In this document: positions 1-7,342 of the stretch, one piece after another
Layout: each line of letters starts with the position of its first letter
Position numbering within the stretch: the first letter of the stretch is position 1
Assembly: GCA_905236605.1 (NCBI GenBank)
Contig: CAJORD010000103.1
Location: 1-26,963, forward strand
Direction of reading: 5' to 3'
From: an uncultured Synergistales bacterium
GTDB lineage: Bacteria; Synergistota; Synergistia; Synergistales; Aminobacteriaceae
Length of the DNA stretch: 26,963 nt
Notes under the pieces: model-generated
The model's input: the letters and a program-made list of their open reading frames with translations, nothing else
Database searches by the model: none
Told to the model about the DNA's origin: nothing
Program-made: the position numbers and the translations under genes

Positions 1-698
1 ATAACACCATCTTTCATTTTTGCAATGTTGGATTTATTGATTATTCCCTCTGTTGCAGGAAACAGCGGGCAATGCAAGAAAATGACGTCGGATTCAGCAA
101 GCAATTTATCAAGTTCAACATATTCAGCTAACGCTTTGCCGGCCTCACTCTGGAACGTATCATAAGCGAGGATTTTCAAATCCATTGCTTTTAGTATTTT
201 TGCTGTTGCCTGACCAATACGACCAAGCCCGATGATACCCGCTGTTTTGCCGTAAAGCTCAATCATGGGGAAGTCCCAATAACACCAATCTATATTATTC
301 TGCCATTTTCCGGCTTTCACTGTATCTGAATGATGCTGATAGTGAGAGCAGATTTCAAGCAAAAGTCCGACTGCATACTGTCCTACAATCTGTGTTCCAT
401 AAGTTGGAACGTTTACAACAGGAATGCCTTTTTCTTTTGCGTAATTGTAATCTATTACGTTGTAACCGGTTGCAAGTACTGCGATTAACTTCAGGTTCTG
501 ACATTTGTCAATCGTAGCTTTTGAAATTGGTGTTTTGTTTGTAATTGCAATTTGAGCATCTCCGATAGCTTCGGCGATTTTGGGTGATTCTTCATACGAA
601 ATTCGGTCATAAACTTTTAATTCACCAAGAGCCTCAAGACCGCTCCACGAAAGATCTCCTGGGTTTTCCGTGTATCCATCAAGTACTACAATTTTCAT
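1..698 (-). CDS. D-isomer-specific 2-hydroxyacid dehydrogenase (partial, C-terminus off the left edge)
   Basis: Translating the minus strand from the ATG at 698 gives 232 uninterrupted codons beginning MKIVVLDGYTENPGD. The product should reduce a 2-keto acid (glyoxylate, hydroxypyruvate or similar) with NADH in the cytoplasm. Visible family marks are the TGYNVID segment (residues 77-83), the Rossmann glycine motif GLGRIG (157-162), an acidic residue at the end of the second strand (D180, favouring NAD over NADP) and LHCPL (208-212). The catalytic Arg, Glu and His of the family lie in the missing C-terminal third, so activity cannot be judged. The start has a clear GGAGG ribosome site. It is the last visible gene of the TRAP/kinase/aldolase operon, 21 bases after dctM. 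It resembles glycerate/hydroxypyruvate reductases most, but substrate within this family cannot be read from sequence alone. Confidence 0.88.
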   Translation of the reverse strand, partial: MKIVVLDGYTENPGDLSWSGLEALGELKVYDRISYEESPKIAEAIGDAQIAITNKTPISKATIDKCQNLKLIAVLATGYNVIDYNYAKEKGIPVVNVPTYGTQIVGQYAVGLLLEICSHYQHHSDTVKAGKWQNNIDWCYWDFPMIELYGKTAGIIGLGRIGQATAKILKAMDLKILAYDTFQSEAGKALAEYVELDKLLAESDVIFLHCPLFPATEGIINKSNIAKMKDGV

Positions 699-719
699 TT
701 TTGTAAATTCCTCCTAAGT

Positions 720-1997
720 TTAACCAAACACGAGTGCAACTGGATATTCGATTATTTGCGGGAAGAGAATAAATATCACAAGAGATACAGCAATTAGAAT
801 TATCCATGGTACAGAGGCCTTAATAATTCTTTCCAATGGCAGCCCTGTAACATTTTCAGCCGCATATAGACAGACACCAACAGGCGGAGTGATTAGACCG
901 AAAGATAACGTGATTACAAGAAATACCACGAAGAACAACGGCGATACACCTACAGCTTGAACTGCTGGAAGCAAAATAGGCACTAAGATAAAGATTGCCG
1001 CTGTAGCGTCCATGAACATTCCGACCACGATTAAGAATGCATATAGCACTAACAAAATTACTATTCTGTTATCTGAAATCCCGGCGATCATCTCGGCAAC
1101 TCTTGTAGGCAAGCCGTCTATCTCAAACAAAACTGATGCGGGTTTAGCAGCGATTGCAACAAATAATATTGTACCGGTTGAACGCGCGTTCTTTACAACT
1201 ATTCGCGGAATGTCGCGCCATTTCAGGTTTTTGAATACATAAATCGAAATGAAACACGTATATACAACTGCTATTGCCGCGCCTTCTGTTGGTGTATAAA
1301 TTCCAGTATAAACGCCTCCAAGCAAGATGACAGGCGTTAAAAGTGCTGGTATAGCTCGCTTGAAAGCTCTTCCAAGTTTTGGATATTCAAACGGTGTTCT
1401 GTCTCCAATGTCGTGTTTTTTACAAAAGAAATAATTGTATATCATGAAGATAAATCCAATTATTAAACCCGGTATAAATCCAGCAAGCAACGCTTGACCA
1501 ATCGAAACATTACCAGTGGCTGCTGCGTTTATCATTAGAATACTAGGCGGAATGACCGAAGCCAACATTGAGCCAGATAAATTTATCGCTGTAGCGTAAT
1601 CTTTGGGATAACCTTTCTTTTCAAGAGCGTTTATACTCATTTTACCGATTGATGCAATGGCCGCAACTGACGAGCCACTCATTCCGGCAAAAAGCATGTT
1701 GACAACTACAGATACGTGCCCTAGACCACCATATATCCAACCAACTAACGCTTCAGAAAGGTCATAAATTCGGTCGGCTATTCCACCTTCGTCCATTAGA
1801 GAGCCGCAAAGTATGAACAAAGGAACGGCAACCATTATGAATGAATTCATAGCTGTGAACATGGATTGCGCCGCCATACTAAGAGGTAATTCTGTCATAG
1901 TTACCATTGCAATAACTGACGCGGCTCCGAGTGAAACAGCGATGGGAACTCCTAAAAACATCAAAATAAGAAAAATTGCAATTAATACCCAACTCAT
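720..1997 (-). CDS. dctM: TRAP transporter large permease, DctM family
   Basis: This 425-residue, almost entirely hydrophobic protein is the transport subunit of a tripartite ATP-independent periplasmic transporter, which uses the sodium gradient to bring in an organic acid or polyol captured by the DctP protein. Length fits the family (about 425-430). About 12 membrane spans are evident, with the characteristic early segment AVPLFILCGSLMDEGGIADR and a Gly/Pro-rich LITPPVGVCLY near the C-terminus. It starts at an ATG 6 bases after the dctQ stop and uses a GAGGGG ribosome site at the end of dctQ, so the two are likely translationally coupled. The neighbours DctQ and DctP complete one transporter. 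Substrate is not deducible from this subunit. Confidence 0.95.
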   Translation of the reverse strand: MSWVLIAIFLILMFLGVPIAVSLGAASVIAMVTMTELPLSMAAQSMFTAMNSFIMVAVPLFILCGSLMDEGGIADRIYDLSEALVGWIYGGLGHVSVVVNMLFAGMSGSSVAAIASIGKMSINALEKKGYPKDYATAINLSGSMLASVIPPSILMINAAATGNVSIGQALLAGFIPGLIIGFIFMIYNYFFCKKHDIGDRTPFEYPKLGRAFKRAIPALLTPVILLGGVYTGIYTPTEGAAIAVVYTCFISIYVFKNLKWRDIPRIVVKNARSTGTILFVAIAAKPASVLFEIDGLPTRVAEMIAGISDNRIVILLVLYAFLIVVGMFMDATAAIFILVPILLPAVQAVGVSPLFFVVFLVITLSFGLITPPVGVCLYAAENVTGLPLERIIKASVPWIILIAVSLVIFILFPQIIEYPVALVFG

Positions 1998-2003
1998 GAT
2001 TTT

Positions 2004-2543
2004 TTACCCCTCATTAGCTAACGCTTTCTGTTTTTCAACTTCCTTGTCGCCGATGGCAACTCTATCGTGAAATTCAAGAAAGTTCTGCAATGTCCCGATA
2101 ATGCCAAGCACAGCGCCTATAGGTTGACAAATTCCAATAATCCACATTGGAATAAGAAGCGCTGTACCCATTTCTTCCCAGTCTATTTGCTGTTGAACGA
2201 CTTCCCAGCCATAAACTAGCATGACAACAAAGAAAGCTATAACTATCAAAGCATACAAAATTTCACTGAATTTTTTGAGCCATGCAGGTCCCATTTGTAA
2301 AAACAATGTAACGCGTGAAGATTCACATTTGCTAAAACCTGCTGCCAGAGCTACAAACATCATCCATAAAAAAAGATAGCGAGAGGATTCCTCTGTCCAT
2401 GGGAAAGGATGGCCTACAATACGTCCAATTATTTGGATCATAATTACAGCTACCATACCGATAACCAAAATGGCTAGAACAATGTCCTCCAGCATGTTTA
2501 CTATGTCGAAAAAAACAGACAAACTGGATTTTTTGCGTTCCAT
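2004..2543 (-). CDS. dctQ: TRAP transporter small permease, DctQ family
   Basis: A 179-residue inner-membrane protein with four predicted spans, at about residues 10-35, 50-70, 90-112 and 130-155. It carries the PFPWTEESSRYLFLW segment typical of DctQ, where a Trp-Thr-Glu-Glu turn precedes the second helix. It pairs with DctM to form the membrane part of the TRAP importer. The C-terminal tail is charged and cytoplasmic. The gene follows dctP after a 109-base spacer containing a long stem-loop (2571-2618) and precedes dctM by 6 bases. The ATG at 2543 is preceded by a purine-rich stretch but no strong Shine-Dalgarno, which fits lower synthesis of permease than of binding protein. Confidence 0.93.
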   Translation of the reverse strand: MERKKSSLSVFFDIVNMLEDIVLAILVIGMVAVIMIQIIGRIVGHPFPWTEESSRYLFLWMMFVALAAGFSKCESSRVTLFLQMGPAWLKKFSEILYALIVIAFFVVMLVYGWEVVQQQIDWEEMGTALLIPMWIIGICQPIGAVLGIIGTLQNFLEFHDRVAIGDKEVEKQKALANEG

Positions 2544-2570
2544 TTTCTACTCTCTTTCTTACTTTTGGAA

Positions 2571-2618
2571 ATGAGGAGCGGGAATCAAAATACAACGTTT
2601 TAATTCCTAACTCCTCAT
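2571..2618 (-). promoter_or_regulatory. Intercistronic stem-loop between dctP and dctQ
   Basis: ATGAGGAG (2571-2578) pairs with CTCCTCAT (2611-2618). Inside it GGAAT (2581-2585) pairs with ATTCC (2603-2607), and AAAA (2587-2590) can pair with TTTT (2598-2601). On the minus-strand transcript the sequence after the stem is purine-rich, not U-rich, so it is not a rho-independent terminator. The position directly after the binding-protein gene suggests an mRNA-stabilising or attenuating hairpin that keeps DctP in excess over the permeases; that role is inferred. Confidence 0.6.
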
Positions 2619-2652
2619 ACTTAAATGCTGTAATTTTGTAATTTAATATTTC

Positions 2653-3663
2653 TTATTCCGCTGCCGCTCTTCCGGTGAATACTGCGGTCGCGTCAAAGAG
2701 TTTGTTATCCTTAATCAGCTCTCTGAATTTTTCGTAGCATGATTTAGATATTTCGATAAACTTCTGCTGCGCTTCGGCTGATACTGGATTTGAGACCATT
2801 CCGTTGTCAGTGAGGGTTTTTAATGCAATTTGATCCTGCTCGGCCATCATGTCAACGTTCCACTGCTGAACTTCGGCTCCGGCCTTTTCAATAGCGGCTT
2901 GCTGCTTTTCATCAAGTCCCTTGAATACTCTTGAGTTTATACCAACAACCCACGCGTCGGCCATGTGATTAGTAAATGATACAAACTTTTGAACTTCATA
3001 GAATTTGTTTGAGTAAGGAACATCTATCGGGTTTTCCTGGCCGTCAAGCGTGTTTAGCTGAAGAGCGTTATAAACTTCTGAGAAATTCATCGGTGTGGTT
3101 ACAGCGCCGCAAGCTGTGAAAAACTCTACATAAAGTGAGTTGTTGGGAACACGCAAAACAATACCTTTAAGGTCATCAGGTGTATTGATAGGACGTTTGG
3201 AATTTGTAACCTCTCTAAATGAACGCGTCCATTTGCCAATAACCGTGATGCCCATTCGGTTTACGCGGTTAAAAAGTTCTGTTGCAATATCGCTGTTGAG
3301 ATATTTCAAAAGTTGGGCCTGATCGTCGAACATATAAGGCACTGAAATTACGTTGAAACCTGGAACGAAGCTCGCGTAAACGCTTGAAGCAAGAATAAGC
3401 ATTTGAAGAGAGCCTGCGCCAAGTTGTTTGATTCCAGCCGCTGTATCTCCACCATAAAGTGAGCCGTTAGCTGAAATATTGAACTCAAGCGTGCCTTCTG
3501 AATACTCGGTTGCGCGTTTTGCAAACTCTGCTGCTGCTGCGTAGATGTATGAAGTAGTTGGATCAGGAACGGAGATTGTAATTTTCTTTGCTGCCGCAGA
3601 AGCCGCAAAAGCCATTGTGAACACCAATGAAACTGCTAATAAAACTGCCAAAAACTTTTTCAT
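2653..3663 (-). CDS. dctP: TRAP transporter substrate-binding protein, DctP family
   Basis: A 336-residue periplasmic binding protein that captures the substrate and delivers it to DctQM. A Sec signal peptide (MKKFLAVLLAVSLVFTMAFA) ends near ASA|AAK at residues 21-24. DctP hallmarks are LRVPNN with the carboxylate-binding Arg at 171 and GQENP at 208-212, together with RSFREVTNSK at 147-156. The conserved Arg implies an acidic ligand in most family members, though some bind polyols. The ATG has a good AAAGGAG site. The kinase gene lies 31 bases upstream and dctQ downstream. It is closely related, without gaps over at least the first 220 residues, to the second binding protein at 7343-8350. Confidence 0.95.
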   Translation of the reverse strand: MKKFLAVLLAVSLVFTMAFAASAAAKKITISVPDPTTSYIYAAAAEFAKRATEYSEGTLEFNISANGSLYGGDTAAGIKQLGAGSLQMLILASSVYASFVPGFNVISVPYMFDDQAQLLKYLNSDIATELFNRVNRMGITVIGKWTRSFREVTNSKRPINTPDDLKGIVLRVPNNSLYVEFFTACGAVTTPMNFSEVYNALQLNTLDGQENPIDVPYSNKFYEVQKFVSFTNHMADAWVVGINSRVFKGLDEKQQAAIEKAGAEVQQWNVDMMAEQDQIALKTLTDNGMVSNPVSAEAQQKFIEISKSCYEKFRELIKDNKLFDATAVFTGRAAAE

Positions 3664-3694
3664 TAAAACAACTTCTCCTTTGTAAATTGTATTT

Positions 3695-5233
3695 TTAAGT
3701 TACACTGAACTTAAATAAATCTTTTAATGCCGGATACAAGCGTAAATATGTCTCATAGCGCTTTGTATAAACATCATCAAAATCGTGTTTTGCTTTGAAC
3801 TCGTGAAAAACTTTCTTATCGACTTTTTCTGAGGCTTCATGCACATTTCTGAAGACTCCTGCGCCTACGCCTGCAATAAGAGCTGCACCAACTGGCGCCA
3901 TATCGTGAATATCCAAAACTGTAATATCGCGTCCTGTAATATCAGCCTTAATTTGTGCCCACACGCGGCTTTTTGCTCCTCCGCCAATCGACGAAAACTT
4001 TGTAATTTTGTTGCCTGTTACACGTTCCGCAATTTCACACATTTGGCGAAGACCATAACCACAACCTTCTAGCACAGCTCTATTCATGTCGCGGCGCGTA
4101 GTTTTGAGCGAAATACCAAAAAATACTCCGCGCGCATAAGGGTCCCATATTGGACTTCTCTCACCAAGCATATATGGCAAAAACACGACGCCGTTACAGC
4201 CGGGTACTGCTAATTCAGCGTCATGATTCATATATGTGAAAGCCTCGCCAATGTGCGCTGTAATATCTTTTAATTCGCCATAAAACTGACGTAAAAACCA
4301 CTCGTTAGCCGCACCCGTGAATGACATCGCGCCTTGATAAATCCATGTATCTGGTACAACATGACAACGATTTATAAAGCCTCTATCAAAAACAGGTTTA
4401 TCAATGCAAACCGTTAAAACGTCGGTGGTGCCTACAGATTCGCAAACATCTCCGGCCTTGGTAACTCCTGCAACAAGCGTTGCGCATGGTGTATCAGCTC
4501 CGCCTATCGCGATTGGAATACCGCTAGGAATGCCGAGGCCGATTAAATCCATGTCGATTAGTTCGCCCACTACGTCCGTGGAATTGTGAAGAGGAGGAAG
4601 TTTTTCAAAATCAATTCCAATCTTTTCACATAAAAATTCTGACCACGTGCGCTCTTGTTGCGTTTTTCCAGTTGTTACAAATAAGTTGGAATATGAAGCG
4701 TTTGAATAATCTATCGCAAACTCGCCTGTCATCTTATTTGCTAATAAAGTGTTAAGATGCCCAAAATATTTCGTTCGTGCATACTCGTCAGGCATGTTGC
4801 GTTTTATCCAAAGCATTGACGAACCAGAGAAAGCTCCCGCCATAGAGCCGTTTGCAGTGAGTTCAAAAAGTTTTTCAGAGCCTACTGAATCCAAAATTAT
4901 TTCGGCTTCCTTTGTACTACGTCTATCCGAATAAATTATTGGATTTACAATTACCTCGCCGTTTTCTCCCAACGCAACCAGTCCTGGACACAAAGAAGAT
5001 ATGCTAATGCCACATACTCGCGAAACGTCGATACCGTGTTTATCTCTCAACGATACAACGCACGATATAAAGGCTTCCCACATGCTTTTTGCGTCGATCT
5101 GGACTGATTGTTGGTCAGGAGTTATGAGCCTGTATTTGCTGCTGGCAAGTCCCAATAATGCGGCGTTTTCATCGATTATCGAGACTTTCAGGCTTGTAGT
5201 GCCAACATCAACTCCTAATAAATACCTGCTCAT
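3695..5233 (-). CDS. FGGY-family carbohydrate kinase (xylulokinase-like)
   Basis: A 512-residue cytoplasmic ATP-dependent sugar kinase of the hexokinase/actin fold. The N-terminal phosphate-binding loop DVGTTSLKV is at residues 9-17, the catalytic-base aspartate is D247 in GGADTPCATLVAG, and the C-terminal ATP half contains SIGGGAKSRVW. Length is normal for the family (about 490-520). Overall it resembles xylulokinase-type FGGY enzymes, with LsrK-type kinases as a more distant alternative. Between the aldolase and dctP genes, it most likely phosphorylates the ketose made by the dehydrogenase at 6194-7249, giving the substrate for the aldolase. The ATG at 5233 has only a weak AAGAGA site and lies 12 bases after the aldolase stop, so translation is probably coupled. 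The exact sugar is unknown. Confidence 0.9.
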   Translation of the reverse strand: MSRYLLGVDVGTTSLKVSIIDENAALLGLASSKYRLITPDQQSVQIDAKSMWEAFISCVVSLRDKHGIDVSRVCGISISSLCPGLVALGENGEVIVNPIIYSDRRSTKEAEIILDSVGSEKLFELTANGSMAGAFSGSSMLWIKRNMPDEYARTKYFGHLNTLLANKMTGEFAIDYSNASYSNLFVTTGKTQQERTWSEFLCEKIGIDFEKLPPLHNSTDVVGELIDMDLIGLGIPSGIPIAIGGADTPCATLVAGVTKAGDVCESVGTTDVLTVCIDKPVFDRGFINRCHVVPDTWIYQGAMSFTGAANEWFLRQFYGELKDITAHIGEAFTYMNHDAELAVPGCNGVVFLPYMLGERSPIWDPYARGVFFGISLKTTRRDMNRAVLEGCGYGLRQMCEIAERVTGNKITKFSSIGGGAKSRVWAQIKADITGRDITVLDIHDMAPVGAALIAGVGAGVFRNVHEASEKVDKKVFHEFKAKHDFDDVYTKRYETYLRLYPALKDLFKFSVT

Positions 5234-5245
5234 TTAACAAATCTC

Positions 5246-6133
5246 TTATTTAAGAATGTCGTAGTCAGAGTAGTTTTTCTCGTTTTTGACGGTCTTGTAA
5301 AGTTCCATACAATCCTTCGGGCTGTAATTCTTGTGGATTAAACGGCGAAGCGCGATTACAAGTGCTGTTACGTCATCATTATCCCATACCCAACGGCCCA
5401 TCGTTACACCGCCGCAACCTGCGTCAAGAGCGTCTCTTGTCATCTTCATGTAGTAATCAAGAAGTGCATCACCCGAAAGTCCCTTCGGTGTGTCGCCGCC
5501 TTGAATTACAACTCTGAACGATGAAGGCACGCACGCAATTACTTTTGCCATACTATCGGGATCGCCGGTGTATGTCGTCTTTACAATGTCCATGCCGAGT
5601 TCGCAAGCACTTCGGACGCAATATGCGATGTTTTCCCAAGCCGCTCTCTTATCTGGCGGAACGCTCTCGCCCTTGGGGTAAACGTGGCCAATTAACGGCA
5701 TTCCAATTTTGTCGCAATACTCGCTTACTTCACCAATGCGCGCAAATTGTTCATTTTGGAAATTACCAAGCGTCATAGCACCCATTGAAACAGCATCAGC
5801 ACCCATTCTAACAGCCGCATCTACTGAGCCAAAAACACAATCATTAGTCGGTGATGTTGGGCCATAGTTGGAAATTTTGTGAAGTACACTGATCCCGGAG
5901 CCTACATAAGGTCCCCAACAACGTTTCTGAATGCCGCCCGTCATTGTCATAGCATCGGGACGTCCTGCTACGATTTTGTCAATAGCGCCTTGAATATCCT
6001 GAATTCCTGTCATAGGCGCAATGCCTCTTGATGTTGCGTGATCAACTGTGATCGCCATCATTTTGCCGCTCTCGGGATTTACCATTCGTGAGAGCCTTAC
6101 CGCTTTCCCCATTGCATACATAGGTTCAACCAA
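5246..6133 (-). CDS. Class I aldolase of the DeoC/FbaB/LsrF family
   Basis: This 295-residue protein belongs to the TIM-barrel Schiff-base aldolases that include archaeal-type fructose-bisphosphate aldolase (FbaB) and LsrF. The N-terminal LSRMVNPESGK and VDHATSRG match the family pattern; the Schiff-base lysine is K185 in DIVKTTYTGD; IQGGDTPK (210-217) and GGVTMGRWVWD near residue 245 form the phosphate-binding edge. It probably cleaves the ketose phosphate made by the adjacent kinase into a C3 unit and an aldehyde; a thiolase role as in LsrF is possible. The annotated start is TTG at 6133, with AGGAG 11 bases upstream; the in-frame ATG at residue 5 is too far from that site. The gene follows the dehydrogenase by 60 bases. 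Confidence 0.85.
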   Translation of the reverse strand: MVEPMYAMGKAVRLSRMVNPESGKMMAITVDHATSRGIAPMTGIQDIQGAIDKIVAGRPDAMTMTGGIQKRCWGPYVGSGISVLHKISNYGPTSPTNDCVFGSVDAAVRMGADAVSMGAMTLGNFQNEQFARIGEVSEYCDKIGMPLIGHVYPKGESVPPDKRAAWENIAYCVRSACELGMDIVKTTYTGDPDSMAKVIACVPSSFRVVIQGGDTPKGLSGDALLDYYMKMTRDALDAGCGGVTMGRWVWDNDDVTALVIALRRLIHKNYSPKDCMELYKTVKNEKNYSDYDILK

Positions 6134-6193
6134 TTTTAATGCATCTCCTAACTTTGAATTTTTTATTTTGCAAGCCTAAATGGCTGTGCTTCC

Positions 6194-7249
6194 TTAATTT
6201 TCGATAACAACCTTCAGCGCGGTTCCAGCCATATGTAATTCCAACGCGCTGCGGAAATCATCAATCTTAAATTTCTGCGATACAATAGCATCGAGGTCGA
6301 TTTTGCCTGACTTCACCATGTCCGCGGCCTGAAGATAATCAATGCGCTTATATGCAGTGCTGCCCGTGATGTTGAGTTCGTTGTAATGAATTACACTTGG
6401 GTCAAACTCGCTCATCTTACCTTTAGGGAATCCAGCAAACAAGCAGACTGTTCCGCCGCGTTTTGCAAGTTTGAACGTCGAATCTACTAACACATTTACA
6501 CCAATCGCCATTACAATGCGGTCAACGCCTTCGCCGTTGGTCTCTTCCATGACGATCTTGTGAAGATCTTCATTTTTGGAATCTACAACGCGCGCCGCTC
6601 CGAGTTTCGCTGCAAGTTCGCGTTTGTCTGGGTCAAGTTCACTGACGATAACCTTTCTAGCGCCAGCAATTAATGAAAGTTCCAAGTGCATTAATCCAAT
6701 CGGCCCCGCTCCAATAATTAAAACTGTATCATTAAAGCCCGTGCCGGTGTTTCTTAATCCACGAATGCAGCACGCAAGAGGCTCAATCAAAGCTCCAGCA
6801 GCGTAGCTAACTGAATCAGGAAGTTTTACAACATTGCCGCTTTCAATACAAATATCAGGAATTAAAACATACTCTTCAAAACCGCCGTTAAATTCGTAAC
6901 CAATAGCTTTGCGATTTAAGCAGGCGTTTTCACGTCCGGATAAGCACGCAGAACAATGCCCGCAAGGAATTACGTTTGCTACAGCAACACGATCACCAAC
7001 GGAATAACCTTTGACGTTCTTGCCAACTTCTTCGATTATTCCGCAAATCTCGTGGCCAACTACGGAGTCAGGGCGTACCCCTTTAGTTTTGCCACCGGTG
7101 AAGATTCGTTTGTCTGTTCCGCACAGCGCAGCGGCTTTCATTTGTAAAAGTATTTCATCGTCGCCGCACGTCGGCTTATCAATTTCCATGACCTCATAAT
7201 TATTAGGATAATTCTCAGGGCCATGCAAAACTACAGCCTTCATTTTCAT
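6194..7249 (-). CDS. Zinc-dependent medium-chain alcohol dehydrogenase (polyol/threonine dehydrogenase-like)
   Basis: A 351-residue cytoplasmic MDR-family oxidoreductase. Catalytic zinc ligands are C43 and the GHE pair H66/E67; the structural zinc lobe has C96, C99, C102 and C110 in CGHCSACLSGRENAC; the nucleotide motif GAGPIG is at 180-185, with an acidic E at the end of the second strand (VSELD), suggesting NAD. Length and layout match L-iditol/sorbitol and L-threonine dehydrogenases. As first gene of the operon it probably oxidises a polyol or hydroxy acid to a ketose that the FGGY kinase can phosphorylate. The ATG at 7249 has a GGGGGAAG site, with a second in-frame ATG two codons later. 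It lies just downstream of the promoter at 7304-7333. Confidence 0.92.
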   Translation of the reverse strand: MKMKAVVLHGPENYPNNYEVMEIDKPTCGDDEILLQMKAAALCGTDKRIFTGGKTKGVRPDSVVGHEICGIIEEVGKNVKGYSVGDRVAVANVIPCGHCSACLSGRENACLNRKAIGYEFNGGFEEYVLIPDICIESGNVVKLPDSVSYAAGALIEPLACCIRGLRNTGTGFNDTVLIIGAGPIGLMHLELSLIAGARKVIVSELDPDKRELAAKLGAARVVDSKNEDLHKIVMEETNGEGVDRIVMAIGVNVLVDSTFKLAKRGGTVCLFAGFPKGKMSEFDPSVIHYNELNITGSTAYKRIDYLQAADMVKSGKIDLDAIVSQKFKIDDFRSALELHMAGTALKVVIEN

Positions 7250-7302
7250 AATGAGTCTTCCCCCTCATGATTTTATAAAAATTCTAAAATTTTGGATAGT
7301 GC

Positions 7303-7314
7303 GATTATATAATC
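7303..7314. promoter_or_regulatory. Perfect 12-bp palindrome overlapping the -10, candidate operator
   Basis: GATTATATAATC is identical to its reverse complement and covers the whole TATAAT of the promoter. A dyad in this position fits a repressor site, but a TATAAT inside an AT-rich run is partly self-symmetric by chance, so the assignment is tentative. Confidence 0.4.
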
Positions 7315-7333
7315 ATTAGGGCTTAATTGTCAA
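7304..7333 (-). promoter_or_regulatory. Sigma-70-type promoter of the dehydrogenase-aldolase-kinase-TRAP operon
   Basis: Read on the minus strand, a perfect TTGACA (7333-7328) is followed after 18 bases by a perfect TATAAT (7309-7304). Transcription would start near 7297, leaving a leader of about 48 bases before the ATG at 7249. No other strong promoter-like pair was noticed further down the operon. Confidence 0.72.
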
Positions 7334-7342
7334 CATAAAATT

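Noticed and set aside
3695..6133. AI-2 (Lsr) processing cluster
   Set aside because: Only distant family-level resemblance of two enzymes exists; LsrG, LsrR and the ABC importer are missing and the transporter is TRAP. It is kept only as an alternative chemistry.
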